The notes under the pieces: model-generated
Told to the model about the DNA's origin: nothing
What the model saw: only the letters and a program-made list of their open reading frames with translations
Database searches by the model: none
Made by a program: the position numbers and the translations under genes
DNA from: Lacinutrix sp. C3R15
GTDB lineage: Bacteria; Bacteroidota; Bacteroidia; Flavobacteriales; Flavobacteriaceae
Assembly (NCBI RefSeq): GCF_018860825.1
Contig: NZ_JAHKPZ010000038.1
Span: 62,001-126,000 of the forward strand
Length of the DNA stretch: 64,000 nucleotides
Direction of reading: 5' to 3'
Shown here: positions 26,678 to 36,440 of the stretch, piece by piece
How positions within the stretch are numbered: position 1 is the first letter of the stretch
How the letters are laid out: each line of letters starts with the position of its first letter

Positions 26678-27838
26678 TTAATGTTCTAACCAAGATCTTA
26701 GATACTCTTCGTCTGCAATTTTCATTGCTTCTTCGGTAACCATTAAAGGCTTAAATGTATCTACCATTACTGCTAGCTCATCGGTTTTTGTTTGCCCAAT
26801 ACTGCGCTCTGTAGCACCAGGATGCGGACCATGTGGTATTCCTGCTGGATGAAGAGAAATATGTCCTGCATCTATATCATTTCTGCTCATAAAATCGCCA
26901 TCTACATAATATAAAACCTCATCACTATCTATATTACTATGGTTATAAGGTGCAGGAATAGAATCTGGATGGTAATCATACAATCTTGGTACAAAACTAC
27001 AAACTACAAAAGCGTCTGTTTCAAAGGTTTGGTGTACTGGAGGCGGTTGATGAATACGACCTGTAATGGGCTCAAAATCATGAATAGAAAATGCGTACGG
27101 ATAATTAAAGCCATCATAACCTACTACATCAAAAGGGTGTGTTGCGTAGACCATTTCAAAAATATCGTCTTGTTTTTTTACTTTAATGGTAAAATCTCCT
27201 TTTTCATTATAGGTTTCTAATTCTTGTGGCTGACGTAAATCACGTTCGCAAAAAGGAGCATGTTCTAGTAATTGCCCAAACCAGTTTCTATATCTTTTTG
27301 GTGTATAGATTGGTCTTCTAGACTCTACAATAAACAATCTGTTATCTTCTGTATCAAAATCTATTTTATAGATAATCCCTCTTGGCACCAAAAGATAATC
27401 TCCATATTTAAAATCTAGATTACCTAAATGTGTGCGTAGTTTACCTGTACCTTTATGAATAAAAATAAGCTCGTCTGCATCTGTATTTTTATAAAAATAA
27501 TCTTGTGTAGATTGTTTTGGTGCAGCAAGTATTATAGTACAATCACTATTGGTAAGTACTGCTTTTCTGCTTTCTAAATAATCGGTTTCTGGTTTTACTT
27601 GAAAACCTCTAAAACGATAGGATTGTATATGGTTTGCTTTTGCAATTTTTGGAGCAACACTGTATTGTTTTTTAATTTCTTTTACTTGTGTTGGTCTTTG
27701 CTCGTGGTAAGAGTTTGTAGACATACCATCAAAACCAATGGTACCAAATAATTGTTCGGCATACAAACTACCATCTGGTTTTCTAAATTGCGTGTGTCTT
27801 TTTGGTGGAATTTTTCCTAATTTATGATAAAACGGCAT
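26678..27838 (-). CDS. hmgA: Homogentisate 1,2-dioxygenase
   Basis: The non-haem iron enzyme opens the ring of homogentisate to maleylacetoacetate, the step after HPPD. The 386-residue protein has the two cupin halves of the family; characteristic segments are KYGDYLLVPRGIIYKIDF and the metal region HPAGIPHGPHPGATE, which carries His ligands. The N-terminus (MPFYHKLGKIPPKRHTQFRKPDG) is that of the Bacteroidota group. Together with hppD it makes a tyrosine degradation unit. The last step, fumarylacetoacetase, is not encoded in the window. Confidence 0.95.
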   Translation of the reverse strand: MPFYHKLGKIPPKRHTQFRKPDGSLYAEQLFGTIGFDGMSTNSYHEQRPTQVKEIKKQYSVAPKIAKANHIQSYRFRGFQVKPETDYLESRKAVLTNSDCTIILAAPKQSTQDYFYKNTDADELIFIHKGTGKLRTHLGNLDFKYGDYLLVPRGIIYKIDFDTEDNRLFIVESRRPIYTPKRYRNWFGQLLEHAPFCERDLRQPQELETYNEKGDFTIKVKKQDDIFEMVYATHPFDVVGYDGFNYPYAFSIHDFEPITGRIHQPPPVHQTFETDAFVVCSFVPRLYDYHPDSIPAPYNHSNIDSDEVLYYVDGDFMSRNDIDAGHISLHPAGIPHGPHPGATERSIGQTKTDELAVMVDTFKPLMVTEEAMKIADEEYLRSWLEH

Positions 27839-28000
27839 TCTTTTAAAATTTAAAGTTATTAAATACTTCTTTTAAAACGGAATAAAATAATGCACCATCA
27901 TTCTGGATTTCTTTTAAGCAGAAATTTTAAAAAAATTAATATGTCTTGCCAAAATGGTTTCATGTATTACAAATATCGTGAAAATTTCTGAGATTTTTTT

Positions 28001-30232
28001 TTAAAACCAAAAACCTACATTAAAAAACCACATACCTTCTTTGGTTTCTGGAGACCAAGAATATTTTGCTTCTACAGGACCAAAAAAAGTATCTAAGCCA
28101 TAACCTACTGCATAGCCAGAATAATCTGGAGAGCTAAACCACTCACCAGAATCAAAAAGGCCATCACCTATATTGGCGTAGTTTGCTGCAAAATTAACAT
28201 GGTTCTTTTTATAAAACTCGTAGTCTAAATCAATAACTCCTTTTACATAACTATTTCCTACTAAGGATAGGAAATCATACCCATAAAAAGATTTAAAATT
28301 ATTAATAAAAGTATTACCATAACCACCTATTACAAAATCTAGGGTTCTGTTTTTGTTTTCTCCTATTTTAAACCCTCCTTCTGTACTTAAATTTACTGTA
28401 AATTTTTCACTAAAACTTTTAGCATAGCCTATTGTTGCTTTACCAATAGAAAACTCTGTAAAGTCATTATTAAAATCTGACGAATACAAATAGAGGTGAA
28501 AATCACTATCAAAATAAACACCATCATTTGGAAAATATTTATTATCAAAAGTATCTAGTTTTAATTTTCCGAAAAGACTTAAATAACTACTATTATCAAA
28601 AGCGGTTTCTTCTTGATTTGCATCGGTAAGTATCGTTTCGGTTTTAATTTTTAAGTGTTTATGTTCTGCTCCTAATGTTAATGAAAAATCTTTTCTAAAT
28701 AAGGTTTGCAAATAAAGCTGGTTTGTAAAATCATTAAGCTTAACATCTACTTGATTCACATTAATTGTTAATAATTGATCTGGCGTTAAAATAGTTTCTG
28801 CAGATACATTTTGTTGAAATTGATTGTATCTAGAATGCACACCAACACTCCAATAAAAACCTTTATCTATATAATAATCAAAATTATACCTAATATTATC
28901 ACCTACTATAAAATCTAAAGAAGCAACATCATTATTAAAGAGTATTTTTTTTTGAGTTACATTAAGCAAAACACCACTTTTATATAAATCATCATAATGA
29001 ATACCTAATTTAAGTAACGTATTTAATTTACTTTCTCTTAAATTAATATGTAAAAGATACCCTTGTTCTGTTATAGATGGAGTAAGACTAAAACTTATGT
29101 TTTCAAAATTATTGGTTGCTGCAAGATTATTTACACCTTCTTGAAAGGTATTATAGCTTATTTTTTCACCAGGCTTAAGTTTTAATTTACCTAAAACATA
29201 AGCTCTTGTATATTTCTCTAAATCATTAATAACAACACCAGTAATTTGCAAACTATCTACAGCTTGTATTCGTGGAAGCTGTTTTTTCTTCATTTTTTGT
29301 TTTGCAGCAATTTCTTTTAATGCATCTATATGCTGGTTTGTTGCTGCTGTGCCATTATCAATAATAATCCTACCTTCATCAAAAGAAACTACATTAAAAT
29401 CGGTTATATCTGGCTTTATATAAATATCTGTTTTTACAGACTTGGTTTTTAAATCATTAATGGTTCTATAATTATTTATTTGAAGTAATATTTTGGTTGC
29501 AGATTGCAAATCGTCTCTTGTTTTTAAGTCATCTTGAACATCTACACCTATAATAAGATCTACACCTTTAGCTTTTAACTCGTCTAACGGATAATTATTA
29601 ACAACACCACCATCTATTAAAACCTTATCACCAATTCTTACTGGCTGAAATAAGGACGGAAAAGCACCACTTGCCAAAACAGTTTGAGACAGATTCCCTT
29701 TTTCTAAATACACAGCTTCTCCTGTTTCAACATCTGTTGCTACGCAAAAAAACGGAATTGGCAGTTTACTAAAATCATCTATATCACTTACGTGTAAGGT
29801 TAATTTGGTTAACAGACTTAGTATGTTTTGCCCTCTTGATAACCCTCTTGGTAATTTGACTTTAAAATTTTTAAAAGGAAGACTTACGGCATATTTTTCT
29901 GAATTATCACGCTCATAAAACGTTTTTGCTTTTCGCGGAAGATTATCACCAATAAGATCATCAAAATCTACAGATTTAATAATAGAGTCTATTTCTTTAC
30001 CAGAGTAACCTGAGGCATACATAGAACCTATAATTGCGCCCATACTAGTTCCTGCTATGTAATCTACACGAATTCCTAAACTATCAATAACCTTAAGCAC
30101 ACCAATATGTGCAAAACCTTTGGCGCCTCCTCCACTTAATACTAATCCTACTTTTAGGTCTTCTTGCTCTTGATTTTGAGCCAGACTAAAAAGACTAACA
30201 AAAAGAGCCACTACAATTAGTATGTTTTTCAT
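28001..30232 (-). CDS. Patatin-like phospholipase fused to an outer-membrane barrel
   Basis: The 743-residue protein has a signal peptide (to SLAQ, residue about 19), a patatin domain (about 28-300) with oxyanion loop GGGAKGFAH, nucleophile elbow GTSMG and the catalytic Asp in DGGVVNNYP, then a POTRA-like segment (about 325-400) and a C-terminal Omp85-like barrel ending in WFFNVGFWF. This is the layout of PlpD-type (type Vd) proteins, which bring a lipase to or across the outer membrane. The full catalytic dyad is present. Its ATG overlaps the uvrC stop codon by four bases, so it is translationally coupled to a DNA repair gene, a pairing without evident functional sense. Confidence 0.92.
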   Translation of the reverse strand: MKNILIVVALFVSLFSLAQNQEQEDLKVGLVLSGGGAKGFAHIGVLKVIDSLGIRVDYIAGTSMGAIIGSMYASGYSGKEIDSIIKSVDFDDLIGDNLPRKAKTFYERDNSEKYAVSLPFKNFKVKLPRGLSRGQNILSLLTKLTLHVSDIDDFSKLPIPFFCVATDVETGEAVYLEKGNLSQTVLASGAFPSLFQPVRIGDKVLIDGGVVNNYPLDELKAKGVDLIIGVDVQDDLKTRDDLQSATKILLQINNYRTINDLKTKSVKTDIYIKPDITDFNVVSFDEGRIIIDNGTAATNQHIDALKEIAAKQKMKKKQLPRIQAVDSLQITGVVINDLEKYTRAYVLGKLKLKPGEKISYNTFQEGVNNLAATNNFENISFSLTPSITEQGYLLHINLRESKLNTLLKLGIHYDDLYKSGVLLNVTQKKILFNNDVASLDFIVGDNIRYNFDYYIDKGFYWSVGVHSRYNQFQQNVSAETILTPDQLLTINVNQVDVKLNDFTNQLYLQTLFRKDFSLTLGAEHKHLKIKTETILTDANQEETAFDNSSYLSLFGKLKLDTFDNKYFPNDGVYFDSDFHLYLYSSDFNNDFTEFSIGKATIGYAKSFSEKFTVNLSTEGGFKIGENKNRTLDFVIGGYGNTFINNFKSFYGYDFLSLVGNSYVKGVIDLDYEFYKKNHVNFAANYANIGDGLFDSGEWFSSPDYSGYAVGYGLDTFFGPVEAKYSWSPETKEGMWFFNVGFWF

Positions 30233-32022
30233 TTAGTATGGTAATAATTATATATTTTTTCTGCTCTGGATACTCCTACAACATTTTCTAACTCATCTAA
30301 CTTAGCATTAGAAATTCGTTTAACAGATTTAAATTTTTTTAGTAATTCTACAATGGTTTTTTCTCCAATACCAGGAATACTTTCTAGCTCTGTATTTAAC
30401 GCTGTTTTACTTCTTCTATTTCTGTGGTGTTCTATACCAAAACGATGCGCTTCATTACGCAAATGCTGTATAATTTTAAGCGTTTCGCTTTTTTTATCTA
30501 AATATAACGGAATTGGATCTTCTGGGTAAAACAATTCTTCTAAACGTTTCGCTATTCCGATAATTGCAATTTTTCCTCTTAAATTTAAGGCATCTAAGCT
30601 TTTTAATGCTGAAGAAAGTTGCCCTTTTCCTCCATCTATAATAATAAGCTGTGGTAATGGTTGATTTTCTTCTACTAAACGCTTGTAACGTCTATACACC
30701 ACTTCTTCCATAGATGCAAAATCATCTGGACCTTCTACTGTTTTTATATTAAAATGCCTGTAATCTTTTTTGCTTGGTTTTCCGTTTTTAAAAACCACAC
30801 AAGCAGCAACAGGATGGGTTCCTTGAATGTTTGAATTATCAAAACATTCAATATGTCTTGGGGCTTCACTTAAACGTAAATCTGCCTTCATTTGTGCCAT
30901 GATCCTTTTTACATGTCTGTCTGGATCTGTTATTTTCACCTGCTTAAAGCGTTCCATTCTAAAATACTTGGCATTTCTAATAGACAGGTCTAAAATGTGT
31001 TTTTTATCGCCTAATTGCGGAACCGTAATTTTAATATCCTCACCTACATTTACCTTAAAAGGTACATAAATTTCTTTAGAGTTAGAGTTGAATCGTTGTC
31101 TAATTTCTGTAATTGCTAACTCTAATAATTGCAGATCGGTTTCATCTAACTTTTTCTTAATCTCTAAGGTGTGTGAGCGTATAATAGAACCATAAGAAAG
31201 TTGCAAGAAATTTACATAACCAAAACTTTCATCACTAACAATACTAAACACATCTACATTGCTAATTTTGGGGTTTACAATGGTAGATTTTGCTTGGTAA
31301 TTTTCAAGAACTTCTATTTTTTCTTTTATTTTTTGAGCTTCTTCAAACTGCATCTCTTCGGCAAATTGTTTCATTTGCTGTTTAAATTGCGATAGCGAGT
31401 CTTTAAAATTTCCTTTTAAAAGTTCTCGAATAGCAATAATATTTTCACGGTATGCTTGTTCGGTTTGTAAGCCTTCGCAGGCACCTTTACAGTTTCCTAA
31501 ATGATACTCTAAGCATACTTTATATTTTCCAGAGTTAATTTTTTCTGGAGACAAATCATAATTACAAGTACGCAATGAATATAGGCCTTTTATTAAATCT
31601 AAAAGCGTAGAAACGGTTTTCATACTTGTGTATGGCCCAAAATATTCACTACCATCTTTAAACACTCTTCGGGTAGAAAACACTCTAGGAAAACGCTCTT
31701 TTTTTAAACAAATCCATGGGTAAGATTTGTCGTCTTTAAGCAAGACGTTATATCTAGGTTTGTTTTTTTTAATGAGGTTATTTTCAAGCAGCAAAGCATC
31801 GGTTTCTGTTTCTACAACAATATGTTTTACACTTGCTATTTTTTTTACTAGCACTCTAGTTTTACCACTATCATGTGTTTTTGTAAAATAGGAACCTACG
31901 CGTTTTTTTAAATTTTTTGCTTTTCCTACATAAATAAGCGTACCTTCTTCATCAAAGTATTGGTATACTCCTGGAGCATTTGGTAAGGTTTTAAGTTGTA
32001 TTTTTAAAGCAGGTTCGCCCAT
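30229..32022 (-). CDS. uvrC: Excinuclease ABC subunit C
   Basis: UvrC makes both incisions around lesions in nucleotide excision repair. The 597-residue protein has the GIY-YIG domain (residues 14-95, PGVYQYFDEEGTLIYVGKAKN), a Cys-rich region around residues 155-180, a UVR motif (FEEAQKIKEKIEVLENYQ), the RNase H-like nuclease domain with FDNSNIQGTHPVA and IIDGGKGQLSSA, and C-terminal helix-hairpin-helix motifs (SIPGIGEKTIVELLKKF). The length and domain order are normal. It begins 130 bases from the divergent RimB-like gene. Confidence 0.97.
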   Translation of the reverse strand: MGEPALKIQLKTLPNAPGVYQYFDEEGTLIYVGKAKNLKKRVGSYFTKTHDSGKTRVLVKKIASVKHIVVETETDALLLENNLIKKNKPRYNVLLKDDKSYPWICLKKERFPRVFSTRRVFKDGSEYFGPYTSMKTVSTLLDLIKGLYSLRTCNYDLSPEKINSGKYKVCLEYHLGNCKGACEGLQTEQAYRENIIAIRELLKGNFKDSLSQFKQQMKQFAEEMQFEEAQKIKEKIEVLENYQAKSTIVNPKISNVDVFSIVSDESFGYVNFLQLSYGSIIRSHTLEIKKKLDETDLQLLELAITEIRQRFNSNSKEIYVPFKVNVGEDIKITVPQLGDKKHILDLSIRNAKYFRMERFKQVKITDPDRHVKRIMAQMKADLRLSEAPRHIECFDNSNIQGTHPVAACVVFKNGKPSKKDYRHFNIKTVEGPDDFASMEEVVYRRYKRLVEENQPLPQLIIIDGGKGQLSSALKSLDALNLRGKIAIIGIAKRLEELFYPEDPIPLYLDKKSETLKIIQHLRNEAHRFGIEHHRNRRSKTALNTELESIPGIGEKTIVELLKKFKSVKRISNAKLDELENVVGVSRAEKIYNYYHTK

Positions 32023-32152
32023 GTTGTAAATGTACTTATTTTAATTTTTTTAAAGAAAAAACAGCATGCTTTTAATGTATATTTTTAATAAAAAAAGAAG
32101 CTTTTTTCAATTACTTAATTATTACATTGCGCCACATTTTGAAAAATAGTAA

Positions 32153-32578
32153 ATGACTAAAAAAACAATAGGGAGAGTAGACAAAATAGACTTTCCGAAA
32201 CTAGACTTATACAACATAGATGCTAAAATAGACACAGGAGCTTACACTTCTGCCATACACTGTTCGCAAATAATTGTAGATGGCAACCATTTAAAATGTA
32301 CTTTTTATAGTAAAGGACATCCTAATTTTAGCGGAAAAGAAGTCACCTTTGAATCGTACACCAAAACAGATGTAAAAAGCAGCAATGGTTTTAGAGAAAA
32401 CAGGTTTAAAGTAAAATCTGAAGTCGTTTTTTTTGGAAAAACATATAAGATTAACTTAACTTTAAGCACAAGAGAAGACATGAAGTTTCCAGTACTTATT
32501 GGTAGACAATTTTTAAAACAAAAATTTTTGGTTGATGTAGACCAAGAAAATATATCACACAATTTAAAAACATTATGA
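32153..32578 (+). CDS. Retropepsin-like ATP-dependent zinc protease family (RimB-like)
   Basis: The 141-residue protein belongs to the PF05618 family, long called ATP-dependent zinc protease and now seen as retropepsin-like. The active-site motif [13 protein letters not shown] (Asp at about residue 27) and the second hallmark PVLIGRQFL are both visible. Members encoded next to rimK (RimB) remove glutamates added to ribosomal protein S6. Its stop overlaps the rimK start (ATGA), which supports that role. It is the first gene of a four-gene operon; no perfect promoter box was found upstream. Confidence 0.85.
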   Translation: MTKKTIGRVDKIDFPKLDLYNIDAKIDTGAYTSAIHCSQIIVDGNHLKCTFYSKGHPNFSGKEVTFESYTKTDVKSSNGFRENRFKVKSEVVFFGKTYKINLTLSTREDMKFPVLIGRQFLKQKFLVDVDQENISHNLKTL

Positions 32579-33450
32579 ACATAGTTATTTTATCACGTAA
32601 TGCAAATTTATACTCTACCAACAGATTGGTAGAAGAAGGCGAAAAACGTGGTCACCAGGTAGAGGTTATAGATCCTTTAAAGTGTGATATTATTATTGAG
32701 CAAGAAAAACCAACCATTTTCTACAAAGACAGATACCTAGATTATGTAGATGCCATTATACCACGTATTGGTGCATCTATAACTTTTTATGGTTGCGCTG
32801 TAGTTAGACAGTTTGAAATGATGAATGTTTTCACCATTGTTACTAGTGATGCTATACAAAGATCTAGAGATAAACTGCGTAGCTTACAACGTTTAAGCAA
32901 AGCAGGAATTGGTATGCCTAAAACAGTTTTTACCAATTACAGTAGAGATGTAGAAGAGGTTATTGATCATGTTGGTGGTGTTCCTGTAATTATAAAATTA
33001 CTAGAAGGAACCCAAGGACTTGGAGTAGTTTTAGCCGAAACTAAAAATGCCGCAGAATCTGTTTTAGAAGCCTTTAACGGTTTAGAAGCCAGAGTAATTG
33101 TGCAAGAATTTATAGACGAAGCTAAAGGTGCAGATTTACGCGCTTTAATAGTAGATGGGCAAGTTGTTGGCGCTATGAAAAGACAAGGTAAAGAAGGAGA
33201 GTTTAGATCTAATTTACACAGAGGCGGAAGCGCAAACGTGATTAAACTTAGTGAACCTGAATTAAAACTAGCAATACAATCTGCTCGCGCATTAAAACTT
33301 CCTGTTTGCGGAGTAGACATGCTACAATCTAGTAGAGGTCCTTTAATTTTAGAAGTAAACTCTACTCCAGGATTAGAAGGTATTGAAGCTGCTACTGGAA
33401 AAAATATTGCTAAAAATATTATTACTTATATTGAGAGAAACAGACATTAG
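32575..33450 (+). CDS. rimK: RimK family ATP-grasp ligase (ribosomal protein S6 glutamate ligase)
   Basis: RimK adds glutamates to the C-terminus of ribosomal protein S6 using ATP. The 291-residue protein has the RimK N-domain ([22 protein letters not shown]), the ATP-grasp lid segment [14 protein letters not shown], and the metal-binding [12 protein letters not shown] motif, in the normal order and length. The overlap with the RimB-like gene and the 18-base gap to the deacylase gene place it in an operon. The target may differ from S6 in Bacteroidota; that is not visible here. Confidence 0.93.
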   Translation: MNIVILSRNANLYSTNRLVEEGEKRGHQVEVIDPLKCDIIIEQEKPTIFYKDRYLDYVDAIIPRIGASITFYGCAVVRQFEMMNVFTIVTSDAIQRSRDKLRSLQRLSKAGIGMPKTVFTNYSRDVEEVIDHVGGVPVIIKLLEGTQGLGVVLAETKNAAESVLEAFNGLEARVIVQEFIDEAKGADLRALIVDGQVVGAMKRQGKEGEFRSNLHRGGSANVIKLSEPELKLAIQSARALKLPVCGVDMLQSSRGPLILEVNSTPGLEGIEAATGKNIAKNIITYIERNRH

Positions 33451-33468
33451 TAAATAGCTAGATAATTT

Positions 33469-34437
33469 ATGACAAACCACAAAGAAGCAATTACCATTCT
33501 TGGAGAAACCATAGAACTTGGAGAAAGTAAAGAAATTTCTTTTGAGGTTGCTAAGCTACACACCTTTAACTCTGTTGAAGTTCCTGTGTTTATTGAACGC
33601 GCAAAAAAACCTGGACCTACGGTTTTATTAACTGCAGGAATTCATGGTGACGAGGTTAATGGTGTTGAAATTGTGCGAAAAATTATTGCAAAAGGTATTA
33701 ATAAGCCTAAAAAAGGAACCATCGTTTGTATTCCTGTTTTAAACGTTTTTGGATTTATAAACCTTTCCAGAGAATTTCCAGATGGCAGGGATTTAAATCG
33801 TGTTTTTCCTGGTGCTTTAAAAGGCTCATTAGCAAGCAGAGTTGCCTACAAATTAATACATGAAATTGTACAAGAAGTAGACTTTGTTATGGATTTTCAT
33901 ACAGGAGGTTCCGGACGCTTTAATGCACCACAAATTAGAATTATTAAAGGAAGTAAAACCCTAGATCAATTAGCCATAAAATTTGGAGCGCCTTTTGTAT
34001 TGTATTCTAAAAACCTAAACAAATCATTTAGAAACACCTGCCATAAACTAGGAAAACCAATACTGCTTTTTGAAGGTGGTAAATCTTTTCATATAGACAA
34101 TAACGTTACTAATCATGGTGTAAATGGTATTAAGCGCGTGCTGCAAGGCCTAGACATGCTTTCTCCAAAATTTAAAGTATCTACACCTAAAACCAACTGT
34201 GTTTTTATAAACGAAAGCAAATGGATTAGAGCTAAATACTCTGGCATGTTTAAAGCTACAATACCTATAGGTAGCTTTGTAGAAAAAGGAGATTTTATTG
34301 GCAATATTACAGATCCTTACGGTAAGTTTAACCATTTTGTAAAAGCAGATAATGCTGGTTATATTATTAACGTAAACGAGTTACCAATTGTGTACCAAGG
34401 AGATGCACTGTTTCATATTTCTAAAAAGTTATTATGA
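33469..34437 (+). CDS. Succinylglutamate desuccinylase/aspartoacylase family protein
   Basis: The 322-residue zinc hydrolase has the AstE/AspA core: GIHGDEVNGVE (zinc His and Glu), FPDGRDLNRVFPG, MDFHTGG (third zinc ligand His) and a FEGGKS segment, followed by a C-terminal beta domain (about residues 230-322) with barrel-sandwich character. Family members split N-acyl or peptide bonds of acidic amino acids. Its place right behind rimB-like and rimK genes suggests action on glutamyl products of the RimK system, which is an inference from context. The stop overlaps the next start codon by four bases. Confidence 0.85.
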   Translation: MTNHKEAITILGETIELGESKEISFEVAKLHTFNSVEVPVFIERAKKPGPTVLLTAGIHGDEVNGVEIVRKIIAKGINKPKKGTIVCIPVLNVFGFINLSREFPDGRDLNRVFPGALKGSLASRVAYKLIHEIVQEVDFVMDFHTGGSGRFNAPQIRIIKGSKTLDQLAIKFGAPFVLYSKNLNKSFRNTCHKLGKPILLFEGGKSFHIDNNVTNHGVNGIKRVLQGLDMLSPKFKVSTPKTNCVFINESKWIRAKYSGMFKATIPIGSFVEKGDFIGNITDPYGKFNHFVKADNAGYIINVNELPIVYQGDALFHISKKLL

Positions 34438-35000
34438 CAAAAACAGAACTACGAATAGCATACCGAATAAAACGCAGAAATGTAACAGAGGAGCAATTAG
34501 AAAACTATAGTTTACAAATTGCTAACCAGCTCTTGCAATTAGATATTTGGAACTTTTCTTTTTACCATCTTTTTTTAACCATTACAGAACAACACGAGGT
34601 AAATACAGACTATATTTTAAATATATTATCTGGAAAAGATAAAAACATAGTGCTTTCTAAAAGCGATTTTAAAACAGGACTGCTAAAGCATTTTTTACTT
34701 ACAGATAATACCACAATTAAAAAAAACAAATACAACATACCTGAACCTGTAGACGGAATAGAAATTACAAACGATAAAATTGAAGTTGTTTTTGTACCTC
34801 TTTTAGCGTTTGATAAAAACGGAAATAGAGTAGGTTATGGCAAAGGGTTTTACGATACTTTTTTAGCTTCTTGCAAACCAGAAACTATAAAAATTGGACT
34901 TTCCTTTTTTGAAGCTGAAACGCGAATAATTTCAGATATTTTTGAAGGAGATATTGCTTTAGATTATTGTGTTACTCCTACTGAGATTTACAGGTTTTAA
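34434..35000 (+). CDS. 5-formyltetrahydrofolate cyclo-ligase
   Basis: The enzyme converts 5-formyl-THF to 5,10-methenyl-THF with ATP in the cytoplasm. The 188-residue protein has the N-terminal TKTELRIAYRIKRR segment for ATP/phosphate binding, a VVFVPLLAFDKNGNRVGYGKGFYDTFL motif (folate and ATP site) and the terminal DYCVTPTEIYRF of the family. It is the last gene of the RimK operon, translationally coupled to the deacylase gene, and converges on lspA with a four-base overlap of the two stop codons. Confidence 0.92.
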   Translation: MTKTELRIAYRIKRRNVTEEQLENYSLQIANQLLQLDIWNFSFYHLFLTITEQHEVNTDYILNILSGKDKNIVLSKSDFKTGLLKHFLLTDNTTIKKNKYNIPEPVDGIEITNDKIEVVFVPLLAFDKNGNRVGYGKGFYDTFLASCKPETIKIGLSFFEAETRIISDIFEGDIALDYCVTPTEIYRF

Positions 35001-35617
35001 TCTTTAGAAAAAGCTTTTTTATTAAACACAATAAGCATTATAAAACCTGCACTTATTGCCATATCTGCAACATTAAAAACAGGCTCAAAAAAAGTAAAAT
35101 ACTTGCCTCCATAAAATGGCAGCCACTCTGGTAAATACCCTTTCCATAACGGAAAATACAGCATATCTACCACTTTACCATGTAATAAACCATCATAACC
35201 ACCTGTTTCTGGTAAAAAAGTTGCTACTTGATGATAACTATCACTAAACAACAAACCGTAAAAAGTAGAATCTATAATATTACCCAAAGCACCTGCAAAA
35301 ATTAATGCAATAGCTAGAACAAGTACATTTGGACTTTCTTTTTTTATTGCTGTAACCAGCCAATAACCAATACCCATAATAGCAACAATTCTAAAAAGTG
35401 TAAGTGCTATTTTTCCTGTTCTATCGCTAATAAAAGAAACAAAATCGCTAATCTTAGTTCCCCAAGCCATACCATCATTTTCTATAAAATAAATTTTAAA
35501 CCAAGTAAAAACCTCTACGCTTTCGCCAAGTAAAAAATGAGTTTTTATATATATTTTACTAATTTGATCTATTAGCAAAATGACAACAATAAGGATAATT
35601 GATTTTTTTAGTGACAT
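34997..35617 (-). CDS. lspA: Lipoprotein signal peptidase
   Basis: LspA cleaves the signal peptide of diacylated prolipoproteins in the inner membrane. The 206-residue protein has four transmembrane segments and both catalytic Asp motifs: GALGNIIDSTFYG and FEPVFNVADMAIS. It is longer than the E. coli enzyme through periplasmic insertions (about residues 115-160), common in Bacteroidota. The order ileS, dksA-like, lspA on the minus strand is common in Flavobacteriaceae; here an extra gene is placed between dksA-like and lspA. Confidence 0.95.
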   Translation of the reverse strand: MSLKKSIILIVVILLIDQISKIYIKTHFLLGESVEVFTWFKIYFIENDGMAWGTKISDFVSFISDRTGKIALTLFRIVAIMGIGYWLVTAIKKESPNVLVLAIALIFAGALGNIIDSTFYGLLFSDSYHQVATFLPETGGYDGLLHGKVVDMLYFPLWKGYLPEWLPFYGGKYFTFFEPVFNVADMAISAGFIMLIVFNKKAFSKD

Positions 35618-35707
35618 AAATTTGTCTTCTTATTTCTATTTAATAGACTTTTACAAGCCTAATATTACAACCTCTTAATAAAATGCTTTTTAGCAAAAAT
35701 AGAAATA

Positions 35708-36328
35708 TTATTGACTTTTAGTTAGTGTTATATTTCCGTTTATGGTTTTAATTACAATTTGGTTTGCTCCAGTATCTATTTCTTCCTTTTTAATAGTACC
35801 GTTTTTAGAGGAAGCCACAATAGTAGCGTTGTTGGTTTGTAATGCTATATTACCACCTCTAGTATATATTTTAGCATCACCATAAAAAGCATTAAAAAAA
35901 CAATTACCAGCAGCAGCATTAACACGCACTTTTTTATAATGTCCTTGTACAACAACCAAAGCGTTATAAGCGTTTAAAAACACTTGTAAGTTTTCTGGCA
36001 CAACCAGAGTAATTTCAATAGAAATCACCTTATGCGCACTTAATTTATCATTAGCATCTTTAAAAAGCGGTTGCTTTCTTGCCGCTATATACAGGTTATT
36101 ATTACTATTTTCTGTTACTATAACTACATTTTCATTATTTTCTCCTTCTACTCTTGAGCTTACCGTAATTTCAGAAACTGGTTTTGCTTCTACAGTAATT
36201 TTAAACACATTTTCCCCATTAATATTTATGGTTGAAATGTCTTTAGATAAAAATGTTTTCTCGCTTATGTTTTGCGCTTCTATAACCGAAGAAAAACAAA
36301 AAATAAATATGTAAAATAAGTTTTTCAT
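35708..36328 (-). CDS. Secreted beta-rich protein, GIN/DUF4097-like
   Basis: The 206-residue protein has a signal peptide (to VIEAQ, about residue 19) and then repeated short beta strands with alternating hydrophobic residues (IEITLVVPENLQVFLNAYNALVVVQG, IALQTNNATIVASSKNGTI, IVIKTINGNITLTK), the pattern of the beta-solenoid 'GIN domain' or DUF4097 group. Such proteins are periplasmic or surface-located with no known enzyme activity. No lipobox or sorting domain is present. It lies between a terminator and lspA; the family call is tentative. Confidence 0.6.
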   Translation of the reverse strand: MKNLFYIFIFCFSSVIEAQNISEKTFLSKDISTININGENVFKITVEAKPVSEITVSSRVEGENNENVVIVTENSNNNLYIAARKQPLFKDANDKLSAHKVISIEITLVVPENLQVFLNAYNALVVVQGHYKKVRVNAAAGNCFFNAFYGDAKIYTRGGNIALQTNNATIVASSKNGTIKKEEIDTGANQIVIKTINGNITLTKSQ

Positions 36329-36368
36329 TTTAGGAATACGCTTCGACTGTTTTTAGAAGCATAAAAAT

Positions 36369-36400
36369 AAAAACGCTTCAAATAAATTGAAGCGTTTTTT
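36369..36400 (-). terminator. Rho-independent terminator after the dksA-like gene
   Basis: The stem AAAAACGCTTCAA / TTGAAGCGTTTTT has a 5-base loop, with T-rich exits on both strands. It separates the ileS/dksA-like transcript from the secreted beta protein gene. Confidence 0.88.
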
Positions 36401-36440
36401 ATACTTGTATTGTAGGAAATTCCCATTTTATGGAAATATA

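Noticed and set aside
36418-36436. A hairpin after the dksA-like gene resembling the start-codon hairpins
   Set aside because: The stem has a mismatch and a 3-base loop, and it lies next to a stop codon and not a start codon, so it was left out of the family.
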